A stretch of DNA of 64,000 nucleotides from Bdellovibrio sp047344985. GTDB lineage: Bacteria; Bdellovibrionota; Bdellovibrionia; Bdellovibrionales; Bdellovibrionaceae. Positions 33,897-43,120 of this stretch are shown piece after piece. Every line of letters starts with the position of its first letter. Position 1 is the first letter of the stretch. Under the pieces are notes generated by a model that saw nothing but the letters and a program-made list of their open reading frames with translations, did not search any database and was not told the origin of the DNA. Location: assembly GCF_047344985.1 (NCBI RefSeq), contig NZ_CP178861.1, positions 1,798,001 to 1,862,000 on the forward strand, written 5' to 3'. The position numbers and the translations under genes are program-made.

Positions 33897-36416
33897 ATGT
33901 CGAATCAAACTCCACTCATGAAGCAGTTCTGGGACATTAAGTCCGTTCACCAAGATAAAATCCTCCTTTTCCGTATGGGGGATTTCTTTGAAATGTTCTT
34001 TGATGATGCGGTGAAAGCGGCACCAGTGATCGGTATTGCTCTGACTCAAAGAAATAAAAAATCCCAGGACGAAACGCCGATGTGCGGAGTGCCTCATCAC
34101 TCGATCGCCGGACCTATCAATAAACTTTTGGCAGCCGGTTTTAAAGTTGCGATCTGTGATCAGTTAGAAGATCCAAAAATGGCTAAGGGAATTGTGAAGC
34201 GTGGAGTGACACGTGTTCTCACTCCCGGCATGGTTTACGATTCTGATACTTTGGATGGAACAAAACCTCACTACCTTGTAGGTCTTGATAAAGAATCTAT
34301 CAGCTTCTTAGATACAACAACGGGCGAGGCGTTCTTTTTTAGATCTCAAAAAACGTCTGAGCTTTTGCGTTTCCTGCAAATCCTTCCTGTCGCGGAAATC
34401 GTGATTGCCAGTGAAGATGAGTCTTTGCTTGTAGGTGTTGATGGTATCTTAATCAGTCGTCACGACGAACTGCCGGACATGCTTCACGATCTTTTGAAAA
34501 ACGAAGCGCCGATGTCAGCAGCTCGTTTGGTTTCTTACGTGAAAAGTCTTTCTGGAGAAGAGTCGCTGGCGACATTGTCTCCGTTTGTTGAAAGAGACCT
34601 TGAGCACCGTCTTGAGATTTCAGGAACGGTTCTTCGTCACTTAGAAATTTTCTCAACGTACAAAGGCGAGGGCTTAGGAAGTTTATTCCACGCGATCAAC
34701 CGCACGCAAACTTCAGCGGGAAGCCGTCTTCTTCGTCAGTGGTTGAGTTTTCCATTGCGTGATCCAAAGGCTATTGAAAGCCGTCTTAGTTCCGTTGAGT
34801 TCTGGCGCAGTCACGTTGTTGAATTAAAACGCGTTCGTCAGATCTTGGGACAAATGGGCGATATCGAGCGCCGTCTTGGAAAAATCTCTCAACCTCAGTG
34901 CAATGGTCGCGATCTTTTGGCTTTGGCGGGAAGTGTTCACGCAGGTATCAGTGCTTTGGAGGTTTTGGTTCATGCTTCCGGTGGAACCGCGAACTTTGAA
35001 CCTCTTCGTGATTTGGCTTACAAAATCGAACGCACTATTGTTGAGGAGCCACCTCTTACGACCAAACAAGGTTACTTGATCCGTCAGGGCGTTTCGGCTG
35101 AGCTGGATGAGTTGATTGAACTTTCAACACACTCTCAAGCGTTGGTCGCTCGTATGGAAGCGGAAGAAAAAGAAAAGACGGGAATTTCCAGTCTTAAAAT
35201 CCGCTACAACAACGTTTTTGGTTATTACATTGAAATTACGAACACGCATAAAGACAAGGCTCCTGCACACTATCAAAGAAAGCAGACGCTCACAAATGCG
35301 GAACGCTATTGCACAGATGAATTGGTCGAGCTTGAAAGAAAAGTTCTCAGTGCCAATACAAAACGTGCGGACCTTGAATTTGAATTCTTTGAAGCGCTTC
35401 GTAAGCAGATTCTTGCGCAGTGCCCTTCATTGTTGAACCTCGCGCATGAGTGCAGTGAAGTGGATGTCGTGTCTGCTCTTGCTTGGCTAAGTCTTGAAGA
35501 AAAATACGTGCGCCCGCAATTCACTCAAGATGGTTCTTTGAAATTAAGAGCCAGCCGTCATCCGGTTGTTGAGCAAACCGTAAAAAAGAATTTCGTGGCA
35601 AATGATATTGAACTTCGCCCGCACTCTTGTTTGCTTCTGACAGGCCCGAATATGGCCGGTAAGTCGACACTCATGAGGCAAGTCGCTTTGATTGCGATCA
35701 TGGCGCAAATGGGATCTTTTGTTCCTTGTGATGAAGCTTCATTACCCATCTTTGATGCAATCTTCACGCGTATCGGAGCGAGTGACCAGTTGTCTGAAGG
35801 TCTTTCAACATTCATGGTTGAAATGACAGAGACTTCGGCAATGTTAAAAAATGCGACGAAAGAATCTTTAGTGATTCTGGATGAAGTCGGACGCGGAACA
35901 AGCACGTTTGATGGAATGTGTTTGGCGCAATCCATCCTTGAACATCTTTTAAGTGACGTGAAAGCGTTGACGTTCTTTGCGACTCACTATCATGAGTTGA
36001 CGTCTTTGGATCAAAGCTTTGGCCAAATCACAAATGCGCATATGACAGTGGCTGAAAGAAACGGCGAAATTCGTTTCTTGCATACATTGGTGAAGGGCCC
36101 TGCTTTAAAATCCTACGGGGTTCAAGTGGCAGAGCTTGCCGGTCTTCCTCCGTCAGTGACGAAACGTGCGAAAAGTCTTCTTCGCGAGGTGGAATCAAAA
36201 CGCGTTCAAGCCACAAGTCAGTTGTCACTTCTAGATTCTTTTGCACACGATGATGCAGCTCCAATCGAAATTGAAACTGCGAAAGTTCCTGAAGAGATCA
36301 AGAGCTTGATGGCGGAGGTTGAAAAATATCCGCTCATGCAAATGAGTCCTCTTGAGGCGATGAATCAGATCGCGAAGTGGAAAGAGATCGTTGCTCGCGC
36401 CGGAACGGAAGTTTAA
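33897..36416 (+). CDS. mutS: DNA mismatch repair protein MutS
   Basis: Mismatch-sensing ATPase, 839 residues from the ATG at 33897. The mismatch-binding Phe-x-Glu motif is Phe30-Phe31-Glu32 in RMGDFFEMF. The C-terminal ATPase has Walker A LLTGPNMAGKSTLMRQ, the signature STFMVEMTETSAML, Walker B LVILDEVGRGTSTFDG and FFATHYHEL. Another in-frame start (GTG 33870) exists; neither has a strong ribosome site, and the ATG fits family alignments (SNQTPLMKQFWDIK). The glnD gene follows five bases after the stop. No mutL is in the window. Confidence 0.96.
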   Translation: MSNQTPLMKQFWDIKSVHQDKILLFRMGDFFEMFFDDAVKAAPVIGIALTQRNKKSQDETPMCGVPHHSIAGPINKLLAAGFKVAICDQLEDPKMAKGIVKRGVTRVLTPGMVYDSDTLDGTKPHYLVGLDKESISFLDTTTGEAFFFRSQKTSELLRFLQILPVAEIVIASEDESLLVGVDGILISRHDELPDMLHDLLKNEAPMSAARLVSYVKSLSGEESLATLSPFVERDLEHRLEISGTVLRHLEIFSTYKGEGLGSLFHAINRTQTSAGSRLLRQWLSFPLRDPKAIESRLSSVEFWRSHVVELKRVRQILGQMGDIERRLGKISQPQCNGRDLLALAGSVHAGISALEVLVHASGGTANFEPLRDLAYKIERTIVEEPPLTTKQGYLIRQGVSAELDELIELSTHSQALVARMEAEEKEKTGISSLKIRYNNVFGYYIEITNTHKDKAPAHYQRKQTLTNAERYCTDELVELERKVLSANTKRADLEFEFFEALRKQILAQCPSLLNLAHECSEVDVVSALAWLSLEEKYVRPQFTQDGSLKLRASRHPVVEQTVKKNFVANDIELRPHSCLLLTGPNMAGKSTLMRQVALIAIMAQMGSFVPCDEASLPIFDAIFTRIGASDQLSEGLSTFMVEMTETSAMLKNATKESLVILDEVGRGTSTFDGMCLAQSILEHLLSDVKALTFFATHYHELTSLDQSFGQITNAHMTVAERNGEIRFLHTLVKGPALKSYGVQVAELAGLPPSVTKRAKSLLREVESKRVQATSQLSLLDSFAHDDAAPIEIETAKVPEEIKSLMAEVEKYPLMQMSPLEAMNQIAKWKEIVARAGTEV

Positions 36417-36421
36417 AACTT

Positions 36422-38734
36422 ATGGCGCAAAAGTCGTTCTTAAGTTCTGAACAGTGGGAACAAGCGAAGGAAGTGTTAAATCCACCTCTTATGACACCTG
36501 ACGGAGATGTTCGTCAGGTGTTTTGCTTTTCTACTGAGAACTTTTCGAACTGGCTGGGGGCGCGTCTTGAAGATATTTTTAAATCTTCTAAAGAGTGGGA
36601 AGACTGTCATCCGGTCATTCTGGGGTCTTGGGCCCGTGAAGAGCTCAGTCCCAAATCCGATATCGATGTGCTTTTTTGTGGTGACGAAGAAAAAGTAAAA
36701 AAGTTTGTCGATGCGGTTCAAGAGCAAGGCCTAAAACTTCGCTACCGCATGCCTCATAATCCAGAGGACTGGACTGAGAATGTCGAAGCATTTGATATCT
36801 TGGCGTTGCTGAAAGCCCGTCCGTGGACTCCGGAGGCGGCGAAAAAACTTTTTGAGCAGCAAAAGAAAATCTGGGCTAAGAAAAAGCACTACCGTCGTAT
36901 TTTACTGAAGGCCGTAAAAGACGAACGTAAGAATCGTGCGAAACGTTTTGATTCGATCACGAATTATCTTGAACCGAATATCAAATATGGTCCAGGTGGC
37001 TTGCGCGATCTTGAGCAAGGTCTGCAAATTTATGAACTCTTCGCTGAAAAGTTCACGCATCCAGGGCACGCGCTTAATGTTTTACAATACTATCGCAGTT
37101 ATTTCCTGAACATCCGGCAGAAGCTTCATTTGGAAGGCCACGGGGATATTTTATCCAGTGCCATTCAATTTGATCTTGGTAAATGGATGGGTTTTAAAAG
37201 TCATAAAGAGTTTATGCGCGATTTGCAGCGCGGTCTTTCCCGGGTGCATTTTTATTCGGACTGGATTGTTGAAGTGGCCGAGGCTTCAGAAAAAGAGCTT
37301 AAGCAAATTGAACAATTGGAGTTTAAAAAGATCGAAGATCTTGTAAGTGCGTTACATAAAAATTCCAGCGTTTTAGTGCAAAAGAAAGTCCGCGAAAATC
37401 TCGACGTTCTTTTGCCTGATAAGAAAGTCAAAACGACAGCGAAGCGAAGAGGGGCTGCATTAGAACAAGTTCTCAATGTTCAAGCAGAGGATGAACTTTT
37501 AGTCAGCGTTTTCCGTTCGCGATTGATCGATAAATTAGTTCCTGAAATCCGTCGTTTAGTTGGATATGTTCAACATGACCAATATCACCGCTTCACGGCC
37601 GACTCGCACATCATGCAGGCATGTCGTGAAGTAAAACGTGTCTATAAAAAACCATCGGAATTGGGACCTCTTAAATTCATTCATAAAAATCTCACGCAGG
37701 AAGACTGGCGCATTCTTTCTTGGAGTTGCCTGTATCACGATCTTGCAAAAGGTTTAGAAAGTTCAGAGCATCACTCCGACCTTGGTGTGACCATCACCGA
37801 GAGAGATTTTAAATCTTACGGTTTAAGTAAAACTTTAACTGAAGAAGTAAAATGGATGGTGAAGAACCATCTGGAGCTTTCACATGCGGCTTTCAGAAAA
37901 AATCCTAAAGACCCGAAAGTGTGGCAGGAACTCCATCAAAAAGGAGTGGAAGGCGCAAGACTTTATCGTTTGGCACTTTTCACCGCGATTGATATTCGCG
38001 CGACAAATCCGGAAGCTTGGAATGAGTGGAAAGCCAAACTCTTAAAGGAACTTGTTATCAGTCTTGAATCTAAAAAAGCGCAAGACTATTTCGATTTCCA
38101 AACTCTGCGCCTGCGCAAGAAGTTACAAATTCCTTCAGAGATTATCGAGGAACTGGGTCCAGTCTTGCTGGATAGTTTCGCAGTCAAAGACCTTGTCGAC
38201 GATATGAAAAAAGCGGAACTCAGCGAAACGTCTTTAAAGCCCTGGGTTCATAAAACTCGCAAAGGGGATATTTGGATTCGCTTTCATGAGAAAAAAGACC
38301 GTAAAGGCCTTTTGGCGGATTATGTGGGGCAGTTGTATTCACTGGGCTTAGGAATTCGCCACGCTTCGATTCACACGATCTCGAAGGTCGGTGTTTACGA
38401 TTGGTTCCAGGTTGCGACTTCCAAAAACATTCAGCAGTTGTCGAAGGTTTTAGAAAACGCGCAAGTCCAGTCAAAACCAATTCCGGCTGTGAAGTTTGAT
38501 GCGATTCAACTTATCAGTGCTGATGATAAAGAACTCGTGATCAGTTTCAAAGCGCCGGATCAGACAGGGTTGTTGGCCTCTGCCGCGAAATCTTTAAGTG
38601 ATTTGGGTGTCAGTGTAAAGTCCGCTCGTGTGCACACATGGGGTCGTCAGGTCGACGATATCTTTTTTGTGAAGGCGGATCGTGAGCCTCAAGAACTGAT
38701 TGCAGCCTTGAGGCAAAAGTACGAACTCAATTAG
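36422..38734 (+). CDS. glnD: GlnD: PII uridylyltransferase / uridylyl-removing enzyme
   Basis: Bifunctional nitrogen sensor that uridylylates PII and removes UMP from it according to glutamine level. The 770-residue protein contains a nucleotidyltransferase motif GSWAREELSPKSDID (68-82), a GlnD-specific GPGGLRDLEQGLQ region, an HD phosphohydrolase domain (YHRFTADSHIMQA and LYHDLAKG with the His-Asp pair near residue 438), and two C-terminal ACT domains (IRFHEKKDRKGLLADYV and ISFKAPDQTGLLASAAKSL). Length is slightly below the 850-900 of enterobacterial GlnD. The ATG at 36422 lies five bases after mutS, so the two may be co-transcribed. No PII gene is adjacent. Confidence 0.92.
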   Translation: MAQKSFLSSEQWEQAKEVLNPPLMTPDGDVRQVFCFSTENFSNWLGARLEDIFKSSKEWEDCHPVILGSWAREELSPKSDIDVLFCGDEEKVKKFVDAVQEQGLKLRYRMPHNPEDWTENVEAFDILALLKARPWTPEAAKKLFEQQKKIWAKKKHYRRILLKAVKDERKNRAKRFDSITNYLEPNIKYGPGGLRDLEQGLQIYELFAEKFTHPGHALNVLQYYRSYFLNIRQKLHLEGHGDILSSAIQFDLGKWMGFKSHKEFMRDLQRGLSRVHFYSDWIVEVAEASEKELKQIEQLEFKKIEDLVSALHKNSSVLVQKKVRENLDVLLPDKKVKTTAKRRGAALEQVLNVQAEDELLVSVFRSRLIDKLVPEIRRLVGYVQHDQYHRFTADSHIMQACREVKRVYKKPSELGPLKFIHKNLTQEDWRILSWSCLYHDLAKGLESSEHHSDLGVTITERDFKSYGLSKTLTEEVKWMVKNHLELSHAAFRKNPKDPKVWQELHQKGVEGARLYRLALFTAIDIRATNPEAWNEWKAKLLKELVISLESKKAQDYFDFQTLRLRKKLQIPSEIIEELGPVLLDSFAVKDLVDDMKKAELSETSLKPWVHKTRKGDIWIRFHEKKDRKGLLADYVGQLYSLGLGIRHASIHTISKVGVYDWFQVATSKNIQQLSKVLENAQVQSKPIPAVKFDAIQLISADDKELVISFKAPDQTGLLASAAKSLSDLGVSVKSARVHTWGRQVDDIFFVKADREPQELIAALRQKYELN

Positions 38735-38931
38735 TTGCTGTTATTTTTCTTTTTCGCGCCGCCGGCCATGCCAGTGTGGTTGCGCCAGTTGTATTGAGGG
38801 TCTGTTTTAGTGCGGTTGTGCCAAGCTTCCCATTTCTTTTTTGGAAGTTTGTGTGACACATTTCCTTTTTCGTCGAAAATGTCTGGATCTTTTCCTACTA
38901 AAAAATCGCCAATGGCTTTGAGAATTCCCAT
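38731..38931 (-). CDS. Small basic protein of unknown function
   Basis: A 66-residue protein. It starts MGILKAIGDFLVGKDPDIFD, continues with a Lys/Trp/His-rich middle (KKKWEAWHNRTKTDPQYNWR), and ends in a basic tail (GGAKKKNNSN). AAGGAG lies ten bases before the ATG, which supports translation. No signal peptide or membrane segment. Its stop overlaps the convergent end of glnD by four bases. Function unknown; the composition would suit nucleic-acid or envelope binding, but nothing is diagnostic. Confidence 0.7.
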   Translation of the reverse strand: MGILKAIGDFLVGKDPDIFDEKGNVSHKLPKKKWEAWHNRTKTDPQYNWRNHTGMAGGAKKKNNSN

Positions 38932-38996
38932 TTAAAACCGCTCCTTAAATAACGGTTTTAATATAAGCGAGGAGTGACCTGAAGGGAAGGCCTAAA

Positions 38997-39260
38997 TTAA
39001 GAACGGGGATTTGCGCACACGTCGATGATATCAAGACCACGATCTTCCGAGACCTTGCCAGCACCTTTATAGAAATTAAAGCACTGTTGAGCCGCGCCTT
39101 CATAAGCGTCCTCATAACTCGCTGCCGTTCTCTTGATTTCAAGCGTTTGGCCTGAGAGTTTGTATTTGAAAGTGTATTCTTTCTCGGGAGTGCCCTTGCT
39201 TGACCAAGCAAATGAAGTGCACGAGAAAGCCAAGAGTGCGATTGTTAGAAGTGTTTTCAT
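38997..39260 (-). CDS. Small secreted protein of unknown function
   Basis: An 87-residue protein with a clear signal peptide (MKTLLTIALLAFSCTSFAWS) and a small mature domain with two cysteines (QQCFNFYKG and DVCANPRS) that probably form a disulfide. AAGGGGGACCTT precedes the ATG. I do not recognise a family; the pattern of short secreted proteins is common in this window. Confidence 0.72.
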   Translation of the reverse strand: MKTLLTIALLAFSCTSFAWSSKGTPEKEYTFKYKLSGQTLEIKRTAASYEDAYEGAAQQCFNFYKGAGKVSEDRGLDIIDVCANPRS

Positions 39261-39353
39261 AAGGTCCCCCTTGTTCAGGTTTCAGTCTTTGTCTTTTATA
39301 GGAGCAAGGCAGGTGCCAGAAGGGCTCAAATTACCCATCCGCGATGCGTCATA

Positions 39354-39369
39354 AGTAATTGAAATTACT
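39354..39369. repeat. Short palindrome in divergent promoter region
   Basis: AGTAATT-GA-AATTACT, seven-base arms, lies between two divergent secreted-protein genes (39260 minus, 39502 plus). It has operator-like form; no regulator can be named. Confidence 0.4.
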
Positions 39370-39501
39370 GGATAAAACAGTCTCAGAATGGGTCATGCCA
39401 GAAAAGGGGTGTTAGAGCCCTCACGTGACAGGTTTGGGAATGCGGTTGAATATGTTTTAGACACTCGCTAAGCTCAAATAAATTAAACAAGGACGTGTCG
39501 G

Positions 39502-39972
39502 ATGAGATTACTTTTATTTGCACTTTTAAGTCTTTCCTTCTCAACTTCTTTTGCGACAACGCGCGGGCAGTTCGTAGGATTGCAAATGCTCGTCAATATC
39601 TGGTCGACGTCTTATGACGGCTCCGTGGATGGATCTCCGCAAGTGTTATTTGAGGCGATGGATCGTCCTGAGCAGGATTCCATGGTGGGCCGCGGAAAAG
39701 TTCTCGATACGCCACAGAAAGTTTTAAACTTTATCTGCGCTAAAAAAGGCGAGAACAATTACCAGTGCTCCATTACAATTCACAGATCTAATTTCGCCTC
39801 AATTGGCCCAGGAAAAGCGCAGTTCGTCGCACGTGGTGCAGATGCCAAAGCGATTTTTGAACAGTTTCATACGCAAAACGACCGTTTTTCTTATCGAGAT
39901 GAAATGTCGACGTTCTCCATTGAAGCAACGCCTGATATTTTCGTGATGAAATTTAACGCTCAGGGTCTCTAA
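39502..39972 (+). CDS. Secreted protein of unknown function
   Basis: A 156-residue protein with a signal peptide (MRLLLFALLSLSFSTSFA). The mature part has two cysteines (NFICAKK, YQCSITI) and alternating beta-like segments (PQVLFEAMDR, KAQFVARGADAKAIFEQF). Ribosome site AAGGACG is about ten bases upstream. No recognised family. It is followed by the App1-like phosphatase gene about 77 bases downstream, on the same strand. Confidence 0.7.
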   Translation: MRLLLFALLSLSFSTSFATTRGQFVGLQMLVNIWSTSYDGSVDGSPQVLFEAMDRPEQDSMVGRGKVLDTPQKVLNFICAKKGENNYQCSITIHRSNFASIGPGKAQFVARGADAKAIFEQFHTQNDRFSYRDEMSTFSIEATPDIFVMKFNAQGL

Positions 39973-40049
39973 GGGAGCATTCCTTATTCAGAATTAATGG
40001 ATGATTGCCATATTTGTGCTATACAACCTCTCCGTGGGGAGGGGTTTCC

Positions 40050-40853
40050 ATGAAGCATTTCATCGCATTAGTTCTGTTCGTTTTTTCGCTTTCAGCACAC
40101 GCGCAAACTCTTTTTGTCAGTGATGTGGATGACACCATCAAACTTGCCAACGTCCAAGATATTTCGGAAGCCGCTCGTTATGCTTTTGATGACAAGAGTC
40201 GCTTTATCGGGATGAGCGAGCTTTACAATCTGTTTGCACAAGAACAATCCAACTTGTCGATCGTGTATCTTTCAAAAGCTCCTGAGTGGTTCATGAAGGG
40301 GACTCATAAAAGTTTTCTAGCTAACGGAAAATTCCCGGCGGGAACTTACATCGGTCGCACGAATTACGATGCGGATGTGCACAAGCTTAAAAACTTGCGC
40401 AAACTTATGAACGACATCAAACCTCGCAAAGTTGTTTTTATCGGTGACAACGGTGAACAAGATCCTGAAGTTTATAACACCATCGTGAAAGAGTACGCGA
40501 ACCAAGGTATTGAGTTTCACCAATTCATTCGCATCGTGTATTCCAAATCTTTCTTCGTGGAGTGGGGCGCAAAGCTTTGGGAAGATCAAATCGGCTTTGT
40601 CACGCCGATTGAAATCGCTTTGGAGATGGAAAAAGAACATCTGCTCAGCACGCAAGCTGTGCAAACGATGATGAGTACGGTGGCTGTTGATATCGTCAAA
40701 TCGAAAGCTTATGGATCTGAAGGAATCGTCGCGTTTCCGTATTTCGTGAACTGCAGTGATTTTGTGTGGAAATGGGATGACAGTCTTTCTCGTTTCGACA
40801 TTATGACACTACTTAAGGCTCGTATTGTAGATCGCTGCCGAATTAAGCCGTAA
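40050..40853 (+). CDS. Exported HAD-type phosphatase, App1 (DUF2183)-like
   Basis: A 267-residue exported protein (signal MKHFIALVLFVFSLSAHAQ) with a haloacid-dehalogenase-type active site: DVDDT at 25-29 (LFVSDVDDTIK), a Ser/Lys region YLSKAPEWF, a Lys in HKLKNLRKLM and the acidic motif VFIGDNGEQDPEVYN. This set matches the catalytic domain of App1-like phosphatidate phosphatases (DUF2183), where GDSGExDPE is typical. Substrate may be phospholipid-derived in the periplasm, which would suit handling of prey membranes; that is inference. ATG at 40050 with GGGGAGGGG upstream. Confidence 0.82.
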   Translation: MKHFIALVLFVFSLSAHAQTLFVSDVDDTIKLANVQDISEAARYAFDDKSRFIGMSELYNLFAQEQSNLSIVYLSKAPEWFMKGTHKSFLANGKFPAGTYIGRTNYDADVHKLKNLRKLMNDIKPRKVVFIGDNGEQDPEVYNTIVKEYANQGIEFHQFIRIVYSKSFFVEWGAKLWEDQIGFVTPIEIALEMEKEHLLSTQAVQTMMSTVAVDIVKSKAYGSEGIVAFPYFVNCSDFVWKWDDSLSRFDIMTLLKARIVDRCRIKP

Positions 40854-40862
40854 GATAGTTTC

Positions 40863-41675
40863 ATGTTATTAAAGTACCAGTTACCTCGTGTTTACGAAAA
40901 TATTCTGCCTCGAGAGATTTTAGATTTTTCTCCACAAGAAACAAAAGCCACTTGTGATACCTGCGCGATGTCTCGTCCAAGGCATCGCGGTAAGATCCAT
41001 TATCGCGAGGATCTAAAGTGCTGCACGTTTCATCCGTTTCTTCCTAATTACATGGTCGGCGCACTTTTTAACGAAAGCTCTTCAACGGAAGCGCATCGCA
41101 TTTTCCGCGATAAGATTTCCCGTCGTGAATACGCTTTGCCGATTGGACTTGTGGCACCCGTTCGTTATCAGGTGGAATTCAATCACCGCGAAGAAGGGGA
41201 TTTCGGCCAAAGAGAAGATTGGCTTTGCCCTTACTACAATAAAGAAAAACAAAACTGCAACGTGTGGAGAAATCGCGGAGTGGTGTGCACGACGTTTTTC
41301 TGCAAAAGTTCTTACGGAAAACCAGGATTGAAGTTTTGGGAAAAATTGGGAAGTTATCTTTGGTACGTCGAGCTGGCCCTTCTTGAGGAGGCTCTGGTGA
41401 TGCTTGATTTTTCTCCGCGCCAGATTATGACTTTGCTTGATTATCACAACCGCCACGATGGGACGGCGGCAGAGAAAAAATCCTGGGTCATGCCGGAAGC
41501 CAAAGCCAGGGAACTTTGGAATGGCTACTACGAGGACCAAGAGGGTTTCTATAAAAAATGTTTTGAAGTTATCTCTAACATGAATAAAAAATCTTTCCAC
41601 GAGTTGATCGGTGAACAAGGTCAATCTTTGGAAGAAGATTTGTTTTCGATCATTCCGACATTGAAAGTGAACTAG
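40863..41675 (+). CDS. Cysteine-rich metal or Fe-S cluster protein, YkgJ-like
   Basis: A 270-residue cytoplasmic protein with eight well-spaced cysteines: Cys31/34 (TCDTCAMS), Cys53/54 (LKCCTFHP), Cys122 (WLCPYY), Cys132 (QNCNVWRNR), Cys142 and Cys147 (VVCTTFFCKS). The order CxxC, CC, C, C-x-(IV)WxxRxxxC.. recalls the YkgJ/UPF0153 zinc- or iron-cluster family (CxIYxxRPxxCRxF). The two genes before and after are only a few bases away; the next is sufE, consistent with a cluster-binding protein. Exact function unknown. Confidence 0.72.
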   Translation: MLLKYQLPRVYENILPREILDFSPQETKATCDTCAMSRPRHRGKIHYREDLKCCTFHPFLPNYMVGALFNESSSTEAHRIFRDKISRREYALPIGLVAPVRYQVEFNHREEGDFGQREDWLCPYYNKEKQNCNVWRNRGVVCTTFFCKSSYGKPGLKFWEKLGSYLWYVELALLEEALVMLDFSPRQIMTLLDYHNRHDGTAAEKKSWVMPEAKARELWNGYYEDQEGFYKKCFEVISNMNKKSFHELIGEQGQSLEEDLFSIIPTLKVN

Positions 41676-41677
41676 AC

Positions 41678-42115
41678 ATGACAAGCATCCAAGAAAGACA
41701 GAATAAAATTATCCAAGATTTTTCAGCGCTCACGCAGTGGGAAGATCGCTATAAAAAAATCATCGAGATGGGAAAAGCTCTTCCTGAAATGCCGGAAAAT
41801 TTGAAGACCGAGCAGAATGCGGTGAAGGGGTGCCAGTCGCAAGTCTGGCTTTCTGCGAATTTGAATGAGCAAGGTCAGATGATTCTTCAAGGTGACAGTG
41901 ATGCACTGATTGTGAAGGGTCTAGTGGGTTTGTTGTTGTCGGTGTATTCAGGCGCATCTCCGAGTGAAATTCTTGCGACTCCTCCGGAATTTTTGAAAGC
42001 TTTGGGCTTCGAAGGAAACCTTTCTCCTAGCAGGGCCAACGGCTTGCACTCGATGCTTAAGCAAATCAAACTCTATGCAACAGCCTTCGACTATCTACTA
42101 AAAACTAAAAAATAG
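41678..42115 (+). CDS. sufE: SufE family sulfur acceptor
   Basis: A 145-residue protein that takes persulfide from a cysteine desulfurase and passes it on for Fe-S cluster assembly. Visible are the family core WEDRYKKIIEMGKALPEMP, the acceptor Cys52 in VKGCQSQVWL, and GFEGNLSPSRANGL near the C-terminus. It begins two bases after the YkgJ-like gene, so the two form an operon. No sufS is adjacent; the desulfurase at 11113 might serve as partner, but that is a guess. Confidence 0.92.
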   Translation: MTSIQERQNKIIQDFSALTQWEDRYKKIIEMGKALPEMPENLKTEQNAVKGCQSQVWLSANLNEQGQMILQGDSDALIVKGLVGLLLSVYSGASPSEILATPPEFLKALGFEGNLSPSRANGLHSMLKQIKLYATAFDYLLKTKK

Positions 42116-42189
42116 TTTGTTTTTCCCTGTCAATTTACAGAGACTTTTTTAGAGGGGAATGTTCAGGAAGAACGTTCAGAGGGGAAAAA

Positions 42190-43059
42190 GTGAAAAGGAA
42201 TTCATTCGTGGCGGCCGTCAGTGTCGCTGTTGCAGCAACGTTTTCAGTTGGCTTTGTCAATATCACACCCAAAGTAATCTACGGCGACGACAATCGTGTT
42301 GATGTGTATCAAGTGGAAAGAGCGGACATCCGTGATGTCGCTGATTCGACAGTCGCTTTGATTCCAACAAGAAGTATCGTGAATAGCGGAAATGGCCTCG
42401 TAAAAATTCTTTCTTCTCAGTACGGAAAAGAAATGAATCTGTGCTCGGATGAACCGTTCTTTGATCAACCCACAGCTGCGAATTGCTCAGGCTCTTTGGT
42501 GGGTGATGATTTGATCGCAACAGCAGGTCACTGTGTCAGCAATGCGGATTGCTCTGCTTACGCGTTTGTATTTGGTTTTAAAATGGCTGATGCAAAAACA
42601 GCTCCGGAGTCATTGCCTGCTTCGGAAGTTTATAACTGCAAAGAAATCGTAGCTCGTGAATACACAAGCGCTCAGGATTATGCTCTTGTTCGTTTGGATC
42701 GTTCTGTCCGTGGTCACAGACCCCTGACATTGCAACGCACGCCTGTGCAAGCGGGTGATGGTATTTACGTTGTTGGTCATCCTTCAGGTCTTCCAACAAA
42801 ATTTGCTGATGGTGCCAACGTTCGTAGCCAACAAGGCGCTTACTTTCAAGCGAACTTGGACACTTACGGCGGCAACTCGGGTTCCGCGGTCTTCAATGCA
42901 AGAACAAATGAAGTCGTAGGAATTCTTGTTCGCGGCGCAAGTGATTTCACTTATGACAGAGTAAGAAAATGCACGATGAGTAACAAGTGCGCTGATGGCG
43001 GTTGTCGCGGTGAGGATGTTACAAATATTTCTTACATCGTGGATGCTTTGAAAAAGTAA
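42190..43059 (+). CDS. Secreted trypsin-like serine protease
   Basis: A 289-residue exported protein with a signal peptide or anchor (about residues 1-23) and a chymotrypsin-fold domain. The catalytic triad is His114 (ATAGHCV), Asp163 (AQDYALVRLD) and Ser230 (GGNSGSAVF). Several cysteines suggest disulfides, including a C-terminal cluster (KCTMSNKCADGGC). Bdellovibrio-type predators carry many such proteases for prey degradation. GTG start, preceded by AGAGGGG, which is duplicated 40 bases upstream. A strong terminator follows. Confidence 0.92.
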   Translation: MKRNSFVAAVSVAVAATFSVGFVNITPKVIYGDDNRVDVYQVERADIRDVADSTVALIPTRSIVNSGNGLVKILSSQYGKEMNLCSDEPFFDQPTAANCSGSLVGDDLIATAGHCVSNADCSAYAFVFGFKMADAKTAPESLPASEVYNCKEIVAREYTSAQDYALVRLDRSVRGHRPLTLQRTPVQAGDGIYVVGHPSGLPTKFADGANVRSQQGAYFQANLDTYGGNSGSAVFNARTNEVVGILVRGASDFTYDRVRKCTMSNKCADGGCRGEDVTNISYIVDALKK

Positions 43060-43084
43060 AAGATTCGTAAAAAATTTGAAAATA

Positions 43085-43113
43085 AAAAAGGGAGCTTCGC
43101 GCTCCCTTTTTTA
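43085..43113. terminator. Bidirectional terminator after protease gene
   Basis: AAAAAAGGGAGC and GCTCCCTTTTTT form a long stem with a four- or five-base loop; suited to both convergent genes. Confidence 0.9.
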
Positions 43114-43120
43114 TTCGACA

